DNA of 64,000 nt from Shewanella xiamenensis (GTDB lineage: Bacteria; Pseudomonadota; Gammaproteobacteria; Enterobacterales; Shewanellaceae). Location of the stretch: assembly GCF_014647135.1 (NCBI RefSeq), contig NZ_BMOP01000001.1, positions 248,001 through 312,000 of the forward strand. Reading direction: 5' to 3'. The first letter of the stretch is position 1, and each line of letters opens with the position of its first letter. The position numbers were made by a program, and so were the translations under genes. This document shows, one piece after another, positions 24,846 through 34,702 of the stretch. The notes under the pieces were generated by a model. It saw nothing but the letters and a program-made list of their open reading frames with translations, searched no databases and had not been told where the DNA came from.

Positions 24846-27710
24846 ATGGCCGTACAAAAAGACAGTAATAAGTCATTGTCTCCCCTCATCACTCAAGCCG
24901 CAGAGCGCCATTGGGCACGTCTCGCTGAAGTATGGTCAGAAGGACTGGCAAATTTAACGCCTGCGCAGCAGCAGGAACTAAAAAACGTTTTAGGATTAAG
25001 CGATTATATCGCGGCGCAGTTAACTCGTTCTCCTGAATGGATCAACACCCTGTTTGCCGATGATTTGCAGCAAGTCGAACGAAAATTGTTTGATGCTCAG
25101 TTACGCGAGTTATTAACCAGCGCCACTACCGAAGACATGGCAAAACGCCTATTGCGTCGATTCCGTAATTATCAAATGGTGCGGTTAGCATGGCGAGACT
25201 TTTTAGATTACGCCAGCTTAGAGGAGTCTTTGCTCGATCTTTCTGCGCTCGCAGAGGCGTTAGTTATTGGCGCAAGGGATTGGCTTTATAAAGAGATGTG
25301 CGCGCAATACGGGACACCAATGGATAAGGCGGGTAATTCCCAACCGCTGTTAATTTTGGGTATGGGAAAACTCGGTGGCCGAGAGCTGAACTTCTCTTCT
25401 GATATCGATCTGATTTTTACTTTCCCAGAACATGGTGAAACAGTTGGTGGTCGTCGTAGTCTTGATAATCAACAGTTTTTCATCCGAATGGGACAGAGGC
25501 TCGTTAATTTACTCGACCAAATTACTGTTGATGGTTTTGTATTCCGCGTCGATATGCGCCTGCGCCCTTATGGCGAGAGCGGGCCTTTAGTCGTGAGCTT
25601 TAGTGGTCTTGAGGATTATTACCAAGAGCAAGGGCGTGATTGGGAGCGCTATGCCATGGTTAAAGCCCGCTCGCTCGGGCCTTGGAATCATTTTTCCGAC
25701 GAGCTACACAGTTTGTTGCGCCCCTTTGTTTATCGCCGTTATATCGATTTTTCGGCGATTGAATCCCTGCGCAAAATGAAACAACTTATCGCTCAAGAAG
25801 TCCGCCGTCGTCAGTTAACCGACAATATTAAGCTCGGTGCAGGAGGGATTCGTGAGGTGGAGTTCGTTGTACAAAGCTTCCAGTTGATCCGTGGTGGTCG
25901 TGAACCCTCGCTGCGCCAGCAAAGTCTGTTTGGCGCTATGGGCACCCTTTATAGCCTTGGGCAGTTTGAATATCTGGCGGTCGATGAGCTAAAACACAGT
26001 TATTTATTGCTGCGCCGTGTCGAGAATCTTTTGCAAGCGATTGATGATAAACAAACGCAAACCTTGCCGAATAATCCTCTCGATTGGGAGAGGCTTTGTT
26101 ATGTGCTCGAGATAGCTAATGAAACGGATCTTCGTACCCATATCGAGGCGGCGATGGCGAAAATTCATCGTCACTTTAAGGCTACCGTTGGCGGCGAAGA
26201 AGGCGAAGAAAAAGCCGAGCATTGGACGGCGCAGTTGTGGAACGTGCAGCAGGATGATCACGCAATCAACTTGTTAGCCGAGCAGCAGATTGATGATGAA
26301 AAACTCTGGCCTTTACTGAGTCGTTGGCGTGAAACCGTGACGAAACGCTCGATTGGCCCGCGTGGACGTGAAACTCTTGATAAATTAATGCCAAGGTTGC
26401 TCGACGAGCTGCTTAATCAACCTAGCCCTTCAGCGGCTTTTGAGCCTGTGTCTAAAGTGCTTGAGCAAATTTTAACGCGTACTACCTACCTTGAGTTACT
26501 GTGCGAAAACCCCGGCGCCCGTCAGCAACTGGTGAGTCTGTGCTGCGCAAGTCCTTGGATTGCGGTGCAACTTGCAAAGTTTCCTATGCTGCTTGATGAG
26601 CTTATCGACCCAGCGCATCTATACGATACAACTTCGTTGGATGATTATCCGAGTGAGCTGCGCCAGTATTTGCTGCGGGTACCAGAGGATGATATGGAGC
26701 AGCAAATGGAGGCGCTGCGCCAGTTTAAGCTGTCGCAACAACTTAAAATTGCCGCTGCGGATGTCACCGGTGTATTGCCTGTGATGCAGGTGAGTGACCA
26801 TTTGACTTTTTTGGCTGAAGCTATTATCGAACAAGTGGTGATGCAGGCATGGCAGCAGATAGCGGTGCGCCATGGCGTGCCGAGTTATCTAACGGAAAGC
26901 AGCGACACGGGCTTTGCGGTGATTGGTTACGGCAAGTTAGGGGGTATTGAGCTGGGTTATGGCTCAGATTTGGATTTGGTTTTTCTGTATGAAGCGCCGG
27001 AAAATATGAGCAATAGCCTAACCAATGGTAATAGACCGATTGAAGTCGGTCATTTTTACCTTAAACTTGCTCAACGTATTCTGCACTTATTTTCGACTCG
27101 AACCACCTCGGGTGAGCTGTATGAAGTTGATATGCGCCTGCGTCCTTCGGGGGCATCGGGTCTTATGGTGAGTGAGATCGCCCGCTTTAGTGAATATCAA
27201 ACCCAAGAGGCGTGGACATGGGAACATCAAGCGTTAGTGCGTTCACGTTTTGTGTTTGGTGATAATAGCTTGGCTGTCAAGTTTAGCCAAATCCGCGCTT
27301 CAGTCTTAGAGCAGCCAAGGGACAAAGACGAGCTTAAAAAAGCGGTTCGTGAGATGCGGCAGAAGATGCGCGACCATTTGCTTAAGGTTGCCGAAGGTGA
27401 GTTTGATTTAAAACAGAGTCCTGGCGGGATTGCGGATATTGAGTTTATTGCACAATACTTAGTGCTCGCCAATGCCCATGAGTACCCTGAGTTGTCAATT
27501 TGGTCAGATAATGTGCGTATCTTCGGCGTGTTGGCTGAGCTTGAGCTCTTGCCACTGATGAGCGCTCAACATTTAACCCAAAGTTATTGCTGGTTAAGGG
27601 ATGAAAATCATCGCCTAACCCTACAGCAAAAATCTGGGAAGTTGGCTTACGCCGATGTAGCTGCTCATGCGGAGCGAATACTTGCTATTTATCAGGCGAT
27701 ACTTGAGTAA
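24846..27710 (+). CDS. glnE: Glutamine synthetase adenylyltransferase / adenylyl-removing enzyme
   Basis: Controls glutamine synthetase by attaching AMP to, and removing it from, a conserved tyrosine under the command of PII. The 954-aa protein has the two expected nucleotidyltransferase domains. The N-terminal deadenylylase carries [20 protein letters not shown], and the C-terminal adenylylase carries [20 protein letters not shown]. Both contain the metal-binding D-x-D and a later RMRLRP motif. I chose ATG 24846, which has TAGGGA 5 bases upstream; a TTG at 24831 extends the frame but has no ribosome site. It is divergent from the yjf-like operon and followed after 60 bases by a GGDEF gene. 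Confidence 0.95.
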   Translation: MAVQKDSNKSLSPLITQAAERHWARLAEVWSEGLANLTPAQQQELKNVLGLSDYIAAQLTRSPEWINTLFADDLQQVERKLFDAQLRELLTSATTEDMAKRLLRRFRNYQMVRLAWRDFLDYASLEESLLDLSALAEALVIGARDWLYKEMCAQYGTPMDKAGNSQPLLILGMGKLGGRELNFSSDIDLIFTFPEHGETVGGRRSLDNQQFFIRMGQRLVNLLDQITVDGFVFRVDMRLRPYGESGPLVVSFSGLEDYYQEQGRDWERYAMVKARSLGPWNHFSDELHSLLRPFVYRRYIDFSAIESLRKMKQLIAQEVRRRQLTDNIKLGAGGIREVEFVVQSFQLIRGGREPSLRQQSLFGAMGTLYSLGQFEYLAVDELKHSYLLLRRVENLLQAIDDKQTQTLPNNPLDWERLCYVLEIANETDLRTHIEAAMAKIHRHFKATVGGEEGEEKAEHWTAQLWNVQQDDHAINLLAEQQIDDEKLWPLLSRWRETVTKRSIGPRGRETLDKLMPRLLDELLNQPSPSAAFEPVSKVLEQILTRTTYLELLCENPGARQQLVSLCCASPWIAVQLAKFPMLLDELIDPAHLYDTTSLDDYPSELRQYLLRVPEDDMEQQMEALRQFKLSQQLKIAAADVTGVLPVMQVSDHLTFLAEAIIEQVVMQAWQQIAVRHGVPSYLTESSDTGFAVIGYGKLGGIELGYGSDLDLVFLYEAPENMSNSLTNGNRPIEVGHFYLKLAQRILHLFSTRTTSGELYEVDMRLRPSGASGLMVSEIARFSEYQTQEAWTWEHQALVRSRFVFGDNSLAVKFSQIRASVLEQPRDKDELKKAVREMRQKMRDHLLKVAEGEFDLKQSPGGIADIEFIAQYLVLANAHEYPELSIWSDNVRIFGVLAELELLPLMSAQHLTQSYCWLRDENHRLTLQQKSGKLAYADVAAHAERILAIYQAILE

Positions 27711-27770
27711 GTTATACGTGAATTCAGTCGTTAGTCTACGCTTGATAGAGAGCCATTAGCGGAGCGAAGT

Positions 27771-28739
27771 ATGCTATTACCTCCCATTCCCGAGAATGAG
27801 TTAGCGCGTTTAGCAACCTTGCGAGCGCTGAATATTTTAAATACTGATGCTGAAGAGCGTTTCGACCGTATCACACGGCTGGCAAAAAGAATTTTTTCTG
27901 TGCCTATTTGTCTGGTCAGTTTAGTTGACGAAGATCGTCAATGGTTTAAATCTTGCCAAGGATTAGACGTCACCGAAACCTCCAGAAATATTTCCTTTTG
28001 TGGCCATGCAATAAATCATCCCGGAGTGTTTTTTATAGAAGATGCCTCAAAAGATTCCCGCTTTGCCGATAATCCCTTAGTGGTTGATGCGCCTCATATT
28101 CGTTTCTATGCAGGCTATTCTTTAACGATTAATCATTATCGAGTTGGGACTCTGTGTTTGATTGGTAGCTGTGCACGGATCTTTAGCGATGAAGATATTG
28201 AAACATTAACCGATCTCGGCAAAATGGTAGAGGCGGAATTGCTCTCTCTGTCGCAAAATATTTCTGACAAGTTAACCACAATTTCAAATCGTCGTGGTTT
28301 TGAATTATTGGCGAATAAAGCATTGGCAAGTTGTCGTCGTCAACGTGAGCAAGCAGTGTTATTTTTCTTTGATTTAGATAGTTTTAAGGAAATCAACGAT
28401 AACTTTGGGCATTTAATGGGCGATCGGTTGCTGTACGATTTTGCCCATATTTTGATTGCCGCATTTAGGGAATCTGATGTTGTTGCTCGGCTTGGCGGTG
28501 ATGAGTTTGTGGTGCTGTTAAGTTTTGTGAAACCCGATGCCGTTGACGTTGCCATCAAACGCTTTCAATCATTACTTGACCAATATAATCAACAGCATCC
28601 ACAACAGCCCACCTTAGCGAGTAGCATAGGTATCGCCCATTGGTCACCAGAATCTGATATCAATCTTGAGGTGTTGCTCGATGCAGCAGACAAGGCAATG
28701 TATCAAGATAAAGCTGATCATTACGCAAATAAACCTTAA
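27771..28739 (+). CDS. GAF-GGDEF diguanylate cyclase
   Basis: A 322-aa cytoplasmic protein. Residues about 20-160 form a GAF domain (PICLVSLVDEDRQWFKSC, RNISFCGHAIN, FYAGYSLTINHYRVGTLCLI) of the type found in phytochrome-like and IAA-like sensors. Residues about 165-318 form a GGDEF domain with an intact active site, ARLGGDEFVVLL, and the metal-binding FFDLDSFKEINDNFGH. An active cyclase making c-di-GMP is therefore expected. No RxxD inhibitory site is obvious just before GGDEF, so product feedback may be absent. The ligand of the GAF domain is unknown. It may be co-transcribed with glnE. Confidence 0.88.
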   Translation: MLLPPIPENELARLATLRALNILNTDAEERFDRITRLAKRIFSVPICLVSLVDEDRQWFKSCQGLDVTETSRNISFCGHAINHPGVFFIEDASKDSRFADNPLVVDAPHIRFYAGYSLTINHYRVGTLCLIGSCARIFSDEDIETLTDLGKMVEAELLSLSQNISDKLTTISNRRGFELLANKALASCRRQREQAVLFFFDLDSFKEINDNFGHLMGDRLLYDFAHILIAAFRESDVVARLGGDEFVVLLSFVKPDAVDVAIKRFQSLLDQYNQQHPQQPTLASSIGIAHWSPESDINLEVLLDAADKAMYQDKADHYANKP

Positions 28740-28750
28740 TCGTTGGATAT

Positions 28751-28771
28751 AAAAAGGAGACTAGAGTCTCC
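28751..28771 (-). terminator. Intrinsic terminator of the SbtA-like gene
   Basis: GGAGAC (28756-28761) pairs with GTCTCC (28766-28771), with TTTTT following on the minus strand. It lies between convergent genes. Confidence 0.7.
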
Positions 28772-28785
28772 CTTATGACAAATTG

Positions 28786-29745
28786 TTATCCGGTAATTTG
28801 CATTATCCAGTGTTGGTACAAGGGTAAACCGATTAACACGTTCACCGGAAACGTAATCCCGAGGGATGCTAACATAGCGAGTCCGATATTCGCTTCGGGA
28901 ATGGCGGCTCGTATGGCGGCGGGAGCGGCAATATAAGAGGCACTGGCACTTAAACCTGCAAGCACTAAGATGCTTCCGGCCGGTAACTCGAGCCATAACC
29001 CCACTCCAATCCCGCACCATGCCAAGACAAAAGGTGTGACGGCGGCAAACACTAATAAGCGCCACTGCTGTAATGGGAGTGGTAAACAGACTTTCGCTGT
29101 GACTAATCCCATCTCCAGTAAAAACAAGGCCAGTAGCGTTTTAAAACCACCGAGTAATACAGGACTAATGGGTGCAAGCCCTGTCGGACCATAAAGCCAA
29201 CCGATGACGACTCCACCCACTAGGAGTATTACGCCGCGGCTGGTCAAGGCCTCATGCAGTATGCTCGATTGCTGAGTATTAGGCGCTGTAGCTTCTCGCG
29301 GCTGTTTAGCGCTTAAATATCGGTGTAACCAGAGCATAACCACAATCGCTGGGAGTTCGAGTAACACCAAATATAAGGTGGTTTCCGGTCTTAATATCAT
29401 CCCTGATTTTTCCACCATGGCGATAACAACGGCAAATGTGCCTGCGCTGACCGATCCATAATGGGCTGCGATACTAATGGCATCCGTGCGTCCGAGCCGA
29501 ACTAAGCGCGTGAGCACAGGGTAAAGTACTAATGGGATGATCAAACCCAGTGCAACAACAGCAACGAGTTCAGTGATCACTAAGTGTTGAGTATGACCAT
29601 GCAGTGCCATTCCGCCCTTTAACCCTAAGGTCAGCATTAACAAAATGGATAGGGTTTCGTAAATGGCGGGTGGCACTTTAAGGTCGGATTTGACTAAGCC
29701 TGCGAGCAAACCTAAGGCGAAAAATGCAATGACAATATCTGGCAT
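28786..29745 (-). CDS. SbtA-like sodium-dependent bicarbonate permease
   Basis: A 319-aa membrane protein with about ten helices and the SbtA (DUF897) family opening PDIVIAFFALGLLAGLVKSDLKVPPAIYETLSILLMLTLGLKGG (given in part). In cyanobacteria SbtA is a high-affinity sodium/bicarbonate symporter. Here the host looks heterotrophic, so supply of bicarbonate to carboxylases, or another anion, is possible. The gene is divergent from a LysR regulator across 136 bp, a classic regulator-target pair. No SbtB-like PII gene is adjacent. Confidence 0.8.
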   Translation of the reverse strand: MPDIVIAFFALGLLAGLVKSDLKVPPAIYETLSILLMLTLGLKGGMALHGHTQHLVITELVAVVALGLIIPLVLYPVLTRLVRLGRTDAISIAAHYGSVSAGTFAVVIAMVEKSGMILRPETTLYLVLLELPAIVVMLWLHRYLSAKQPREATAPNTQQSSILHEALTSRGVILLVGGVVIGWLYGPTGLAPISPVLLGGFKTLLALFLLEMGLVTAKVCLPLPLQQWRLLVFAAVTPFVLAWCGIGVGLWLELPAGSILVLAGLSASASYIAAPAAIRAAIPEANIGLAMLASLGITFPVNVLIGLPLYQHWIMQITG

Positions 29746-29881
29746 AAGTATCTCATTAATAAAGGCATTAATATTTTAAGGCTATCATTTTATTTGAAAA
29801 CCATTGAACGCTGGAGATTCTGAACCTAATTCGATATATTGAAAAATAAATTATTTGCTAATTAGGTATAGATAATTATCT

Positions 29882-30874
29882 ATGGATAAATCTTCTCAAG
29901 GTCAATTAAAACTTCGGCATTTGAGTTTTCGGTTACTTGAGGTTTATGTGCAGGTGGTTCGATTGGGCAATATTTCGGCGGCGGCTCGCACCCTGCACCT
30001 TACTCAGCCCACAGTGTCACTGCAACTTAAAAAGTTAGCGGATATTTTGGGCGAACCTTTGCTGAACAGTATTGATGGCCGTATGTCGCCAACCTTAATA
30101 GGGCAAGAGCTTTACCGAGCCGCCTGCGACACATTGAGCCGCTTTGAAGATTTCGATGCCTTTATCCAGCAAGCCAGAGGTGGCAGCATTGGCCATATCA
30201 ATATCGGTTTAGTGACTACGGCAAAATATGTGGTACCACGGATTTTAGGGGCGTTTTATCGGCAATTTCCGCAGGTCAAAGTGACCTTAAATATCGGTAA
30301 CCGCGCGCATATTTTGGGACGATTTGAGCGCCAAGAAGATGATTTATATCTCTTCAGTCATCCACCCAGTGGTGAGCAAGTGTTATCGGCGAGGATCATT
30401 AAAAATCCGCTGCAGCTTATCGCGCCTAAGGATCATTGGGCGGTTGGCCGTCAACAAGTTCGCTTTAGTGAATTGAAGCAAGAGCGTTTTATTATCCGCG
30501 AGCCCGGCTCGGCAACTCGCCTGATGTTTGAATCTTGGTGTAGCGCTCAAGGGATCGCCTTGAGTGAAACGATGCAAATTGAGAGTAATGAAGCGATCCG
30601 CTTGAGCGTGGCATCAGGCTTAGGCTTATCGGTTATTTCAGCGCACACTTTGCAGGAAGGGCGTGAAAAACCCGCAATCTTGTCAGTGAACGGATTTCCG
30701 CTGGAGAGTAATTGGTATCTTGTTGGCCGTCGGGACAAGCGTTTGCCCTATGCCGCAATGCAGCTTGTGGCGTTTATGGCGACCCATCTTGCCGAGTGTA
30801 TCGAACCAGAGTGGGTTGCGGCGGATATTCAACAGTTAAGTGCTATCTTTGCGCCTGAAAGTTTGTCTCGGTAA
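29882..30874 (+). CDS. LysR family regulator (CbbR-like)
   Basis: A 330-aa LysR-type protein with an N-terminal winged HTH (about 13-75; RLLEVYVQVVRLGNISAAAR, LTQPTVSLQLKKLADILG) and a substrate-binding domain (about 100-300; GHINIGLVTTAKYVVPRILG). The style of the effector domain recalls CbbR/RbcR/CmpR regulators, which sense metabolites or inorganic carbon status. The gene is divergent from the SbtA-like permease, so control of that gene is the simplest reading. The 136-bp gap is AT-rich and holds several T-N11-A candidates, none clearly better than the rest. No good ribosome site precedes the ATG. Confidence 0.85.
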   Translation: MDKSSQGQLKLRHLSFRLLEVYVQVVRLGNISAAARTLHLTQPTVSLQLKKLADILGEPLLNSIDGRMSPTLIGQELYRAACDTLSRFEDFDAFIQQARGGSIGHINIGLVTTAKYVVPRILGAFYRQFPQVKVTLNIGNRAHILGRFERQEDDLYLFSHPPSGEQVLSARIIKNPLQLIAPKDHWAVGRQQVRFSELKQERFIIREPGSATRLMFESWCSAQGIALSETMQIESNEAIRLSVASGLGLSVISAHTLQEGREKPAILSVNGFPLESNWYLVGRRDKRLPYAAMQLVAFMATHLAECIEPEWVAADIQQLSAIFAPESLSR

Positions 30875-30925
30875 AGGTTTACGGCAGAGGTTGACCGCTG
30901 CCGCTTCTTTGGGCGTGTTGAGGGT

Positions 30926-32131
30926 TCAGGATTGTTTTGTGCTGTGGCTCATTTCTATTAGCCGACTATAGGTGCGTCGAAACTCAAAACTGAGGGCGCC
31001 GCCTTGATAGAGATCCATCAGTGGGACGTCGCAGCTTAAATATAAACTGACATCTTGATCGTATAACTCATCGATAAGGCTGATAAAACGCCGAGCAGGA
31101 TCATCGTTGGCGGCGTAAGAGAGTTGCCGCTCTCCCGTAGTTGCCGCTTGGTTTGCACCAGTGCCATCCTCAGTGCCGCGGGCGCGGATCCAGCTTTTTA
31201 CTTCGCCGCCCAGTTTGGGAACACCGCTCAGCATTACGATCTTAAATCGACTGGCAATTTCGATGTAATCGAGTTGTGAGCGCGGGCCATCACACAGGGC
31301 ATAAAAGTCGAACCAAGCAGCGGAGGGGAGATGGCCTTCAGCTGTGGCGCGCACGACGGGGATATCACGCTGGCAGACTCGCAGAGTTCTTGTTTGAACA
31401 GTGTTTGCGCCTTGAGTGAGCGTGGTAAAAATACCATCAAAATCCAGTGTGCCAGTCAGCCCAATATTCTTTGAGATGGCGGCAATGGCCTCTGCCGACG
31501 GTTCGTGATTCAAGGCGTGCAACCTGTGGTCTTGCTCGCCATTCAGATGCAGCATTTGGGTATGGGCCAGGAGCTGGGCAATGTAGGGTAAAAATCTGTG
31601 CCTTGCGAGGCCATTTTCATATAAGCGTTCGATGGGAATGTTGGATGTGGCAACCAGCACGACTCCTTGGGCAAACAAGGTTTCAAACAAACCAGCGAGG
31701 ATCATGGCATCGCCAATATCTGAGACAAAAAACTCATCGAAGCAGAGTACCTTACACTCCTTTGCTAAATTTTTTGCGATCAGTTTTAGGGGATCGCGCT
31801 GCCCTGCATGTTCCTTTAAGGCCTGGTGCACTCGCGCCATAAAGCGGTGAAAGTGCAATCTCAGTTTTCCTTGCTGTGGCAGGGCATCAAAGAACAAATC
31901 CATCAGAAAGGTTTTACCGCGCCCGACATCGCCCCATAGATATAATCCTTTGAGTGGCTGAGCGTCTGTTCTACCAATAATCTGCTGATACAACTTATCT
32001 AAGGCGAGTACTGCCTGCGCCTGCGCGGGATCTTCAATCAACTCGAACCCGATTTTAGCTTGATAAATGGCTAATGGTGTTTGGTTTTGGGTTGACGGTG
32101 ACAACGGGTTGAAGGTCATGGAATTTGTCAT
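30926..32131 (-). CDS. zapE: Cell division protein ZapE (AFG1-like ATPase)
   Basis: A P-loop ATPase of about 400 aa with Walker A GDVGRGKTFLMD, Walker B VLCFDEFFVSD, and the AFG1/ZapE segments LHFHRFMARVHQAL, VLVATSNIPIERLYENGL and RFISLIDELYDQDV. E. coli ZapE binds FtsZ and is needed for division under heat or low oxygen. The C-terminus has the family's LSFEFRRTYSRLIEM. The longest frame starts with TTG at 32143; ATG 32131 or 32119 is more likely and neither has a strong ribosome site. It is convergent with the LysR gene and divergent from the bactofilin gene. Confidence 0.92.
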   Translation of the reverse strand: MTNSMTFNPLSPSTQNQTPLAIYQAKIGFELIEDPAQAQAVLALDKLYQQIIGRTDAQPLKGLYLWGDVGRGKTFLMDLFFDALPQQGKLRLHFHRFMARVHQALKEHAGQRDPLKLIAKNLAKECKVLCFDEFFVSDIGDAMILAGLFETLFAQGVVLVATSNIPIERLYENGLARHRFLPYIAQLLAHTQMLHLNGEQDHRLHALNHEPSAEAIAAISKNIGLTGTLDFDGIFTTLTQGANTVQTRTLRVCQRDIPVVRATAEGHLPSAAWFDFYALCDGPRSQLDYIEIASRFKIVMLSGVPKLGGEVKSWIRARGTEDGTGANQAATTGERQLSYAANDDPARRFISLIDELYDQDVSLYLSCDVPLMDLYQGGALSFEFRRTYSRLIEMSHSTKQS

Positions 32132-32336
32132 AAATTGAGTCAATTTTAGGCGGTGCTAGGACCAATATGGGGTGGGATATCAGCCCAATCGTCTTCAGCC
32201 TAACATAGATTGTTGCAGGGCTAAAATCTTGTCTAAAACACAGCCTAGTTAAATATCAAAGGAATCCAATGCTTTATTATTGAGAACTTTTAACTTAACA
32301 TCTTTTTCACAAAAATAATGATCTGGAACTAAACCT

Positions 32337-33107
32337 ATGGGTAGCAAAGGCCATAGTGCCACATTTATCAGTGCCTCAACCGCAATTGAAGGTGAGATGC
32401 AACTGGCGGGCACGGCATTCGTTTCGGGGGCATTAACAGGTAAGATCCGCGGTGCTGGACTGATTAAAATCGAGTTTGGCGGTGAGATCACGGGTGAAGT
32501 GAGTTGTGATGAACTGAGAGTTTGCGGGGTTTTTCGTGGCAAAGTGCGTTGTAATAAGTTAGTGATTATGAGTTCTGGTGTCGTTGAAGGCGAAGTGTTG
32601 AGCCATCAATTAGAGATTTATGAGGGCGGACAATTTATCGGTCAGCGCCTAAAAAATACTGAATTGGATCATTTGCCCGATTTACTTCAGACCTTAGCGC
32701 CAGACGTTATTGTTTCCAATGCGAAAACCGCTCACGTTAACGCCTTATATGCCAGCGAGCCTAAAGATCATCGGCAGGGAGTACACAAATGGTTGTCCTA
32801 TGGCGCTGCCGCAGTTGCGCTCATCGCGGTTGCTGGAATGATGGCACCAACACCGTTGACTTCATGGTTCACAACCCTTGGTCAAGCGGCTTCAACGTCA
32901 GTGAGTACTGAGCCGAGTCCGTCAGTGACAACTGAGTCTATGTTGTTATCGCCAGTAAAAGATGACTCTTTAGCGCCGAATGGCGTTATGGCCGCTACCG
33001 ATAACGAGTCGCAAAATGCTGCATTGATAACCTCGGATAAGGTCGAGACCAGCAGTGCTGAACATCATCAAGCCCATACGAATATCGACTCAGGCGCTGC
33101 TATGTAA
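32337..33107 (+). CDS. Bactofilin-type polymer-forming protein with C-terminal membrane helix
   Basis: A 256-aa protein whose first ~115 residues show the beta-helical bactofilin (DUF583) repeat: FISASTAIEGEMQLAGTAFV, SGALTGKIRG, IKIEFGGEITGEVSC and VCGVFRGKVRCNKLVIMSSG. Next come a linker, one transmembrane helix (about 150-170; YGAAAVALIAVAGMM) and a Ser/Thr/Asn-rich tail. Bactofilins polymerise without nucleotide and act as envelope scaffolds. The membrane helix after the polymer domain, rather than before it, is less usual and would place the long tail in the periplasm. The ribosome site is weak. It is divergent from zapE. Confidence 0.8.
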   Translation: MGSKGHSATFISASTAIEGEMQLAGTAFVSGALTGKIRGAGLIKIEFGGEITGEVSCDELRVCGVFRGKVRCNKLVIMSSGVVEGEVLSHQLEIYEGGQFIGQRLKNTELDHLPDLLQTLAPDVIVSNAKTAHVNALYASEPKDHRQGVHKWLSYGAAAVALIAVAGMMAPTPLTSWFTTLGQAASTSVSTEPSPSVTTESMLLSPVKDDSLAPNGVMAATDNESQNAALITSDKVETSSAEHHQAHTNIDSGAAM

Positions 33108-33193
33108 GATTGAGCACAAATGGCACAAAGCCATGCCCCTATGCTTAAACTCAGCACGGCGAGAGATGTTCCTACGGGCAAACTATAATCATA

Positions 33194-34702
33194 TTATTCA
33201 TTTACCTTCACCACCTCGAGTTTCCAGTCAGGCAGCTTAGCTGAGAGATCCGCCGAGATTTTAGCGACATCTCCCCGTAAAATGATTAGAGGTTCACCAT
33301 AAAACGCTTGTTGTGCTAATTGCATCAACTGACTGGGCGATAGTGCCTGCAGTTTAAGGTTTATGGCTTGTATCGATTGTGGATCTAATCTAAGCACCTG
33401 TTGATGAATAAATTGGGTTTCGCTCAGGTTAGGATTATCTTGCGTTAACAAGGCTTCGCCAATCAGATAGGTTTTGAGGGCGGCTAATTCCCCTTCGCTT
33501 GCAGGCGTTGAAGCCAGCAGTTTCAAATGATCTAAGATCCCCACCACAAAGGCGCCCGTATGTTCTATTGCCGTGCTGCCATAAAACTTGATGCTAGTGG
33601 AGAGTGGTGCATTGGCGCACTGACCATAGATCCCGTAGGTCAAACCGCGCTTTTCTCGCAAATCGTAATAGAGTCGCCCGGAAAAACTGCGTCCTAAAAG
33701 TGCGGCTAAGCTGCGGCAAGCTAATGGCATATCCTGCGCTGACAAATGCTTATCGTCGAGGGCATACCCTATTCGCACTTGTGTTTGCACACTACCCGGT
33801 GCATCAATCAAATACAGCGTGCGGGATTGTGGTGGCTGTTGAGTGTTGATGAGGTGTGATGATGAGTGCGTATTTATGCGAGTTGGCCACTGGCTGAGGC
33901 TCTGCTTAATATCAAACTCGGTTTGCGCATGATTAGGTAAAAATAACTGCCAGTTTGCCTGAGCAAAGGTGTTCTGCTGTAGCCGCGACAGTTCGCTTAG
34001 GCTAAGTGAGTCAAACAAGGCCTGATTGTTGATGTTCTTGTTGTAGGGATGTGCAGTCCCTAGGAGTTTGTCCCGCCAGACTTTATCGATTTCGGCGCCA
34101 CTAAAGGCATTTAAATGCTTATTAAGCTTCAATTGACGACGAATATTATCGATATCGATTGCCGCCGTTTCACTAAATGCATCGGGCTGCCAAAACTGTA
34201 TCAGTAACTGGTAGAGATGATTAGCTGATGCGGGGCACGTTAAGCTGATATTAATGCTATGCAGCGTGACTCGAGTTTCGAAGGTTTCAAGGCAAGCATC
34301 GGCTTGGGTCAGCGCTAGGCTACGAGCTTTTTCCTGAAAGGCGACTTGTAAAATATCAGGATTATCAAAGGGTATAGTGGGGCTAATTGCTACTAGGCTC
34401 ATTCTGTTACTAAGGTTTTGAGTCGCGCTAGTCGTACGCTGTAACTGGTAAGGTAGGGTGACGCCATTGGGGGTGACATCAATAAAAGGTTGCTCATTGG
34501 GAAGATAAATATTCCCGACTTGAGGTAGGTTGGGTTGGGTATCAAAGTTTGCCAAACTGGGCGCTTGAGTTGGGGTAAAGCTAAGCGGCGTCTGCTGACA
34601 GGCGCCAAGTATGACTGCAATAAGCCCAATACTCATGGTTTGCAGTGCGTTAGATAATCTTGATGTTGGCATTAAGCAGTTGTATCTGAATGTTTTCATC
34701 AT
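33194..34702 (-). CDS. M16 family protein, non-catalytic partner (lipoprotein)
   Basis: A 502-aa M16 (insulinase/pitrilysin) fold protein with a signal peptide ending in the lipobox LGAC, so probably a lipoprotein. It lacks the HxxEH zinc motif but has the R/Y-type motif YYDLREKRGLTYGIYG found in the second half of M16 enzymes. The start overlaps the stop of the upstream M16 gene (ATGA), so the two are translationally coupled. Such pairs form heterodimers in which one subunit holds the zinc and the other completes the substrate chamber. The substrate is unknown. Confidence 0.85.
   Translation of the reverse strand: MMKTFRYNCLMPTSRLSNALQTMSIGLIAVILGACQQTPLSFTPTQAPSLANFDTQPNLPQVGNIYLPNEQPFIDVTPNGVTLPYQLQRTTSATQNLSNRMSLVAISPTIPFDNPDILQVAFQEKARSLALTQADACLETFETRVTLHSINISLTCPASANHLYQLLIQFWQPDAFSETAAIDIDNIRRQLKLNKHLNAFSGAEIDKVWRDKLLGTAHPYNKNINNQALFDSLSLSELSRLQQNTFAQANWQLFLPNHAQTEFDIKQSLSQWPTRINTHSSSHLINTQQPPQSRTLYLIDAPGSVQTQVRIGYALDDKHLSAQDMPLACRSLAALLGRSFSGRLYYDLREKRGLTYGIYGQCANAPLSTSIKFYGSTAIEHTGAFVVGILDHLKLLASTPASEGELAALKTYLIGEALLTQDNPNLSETQFIHQQVLRLDPQSIQAINLKLQALSPSQLMQLAQQAFYGEPLIILRGDVAKISADLSAKLPDWKLEVVKVNE

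Noticed and set aside
26004..26261. Open frames on the opposite strand within glnE
   Set aside because: Shadows of the glnE coding frame; no start signals or families.
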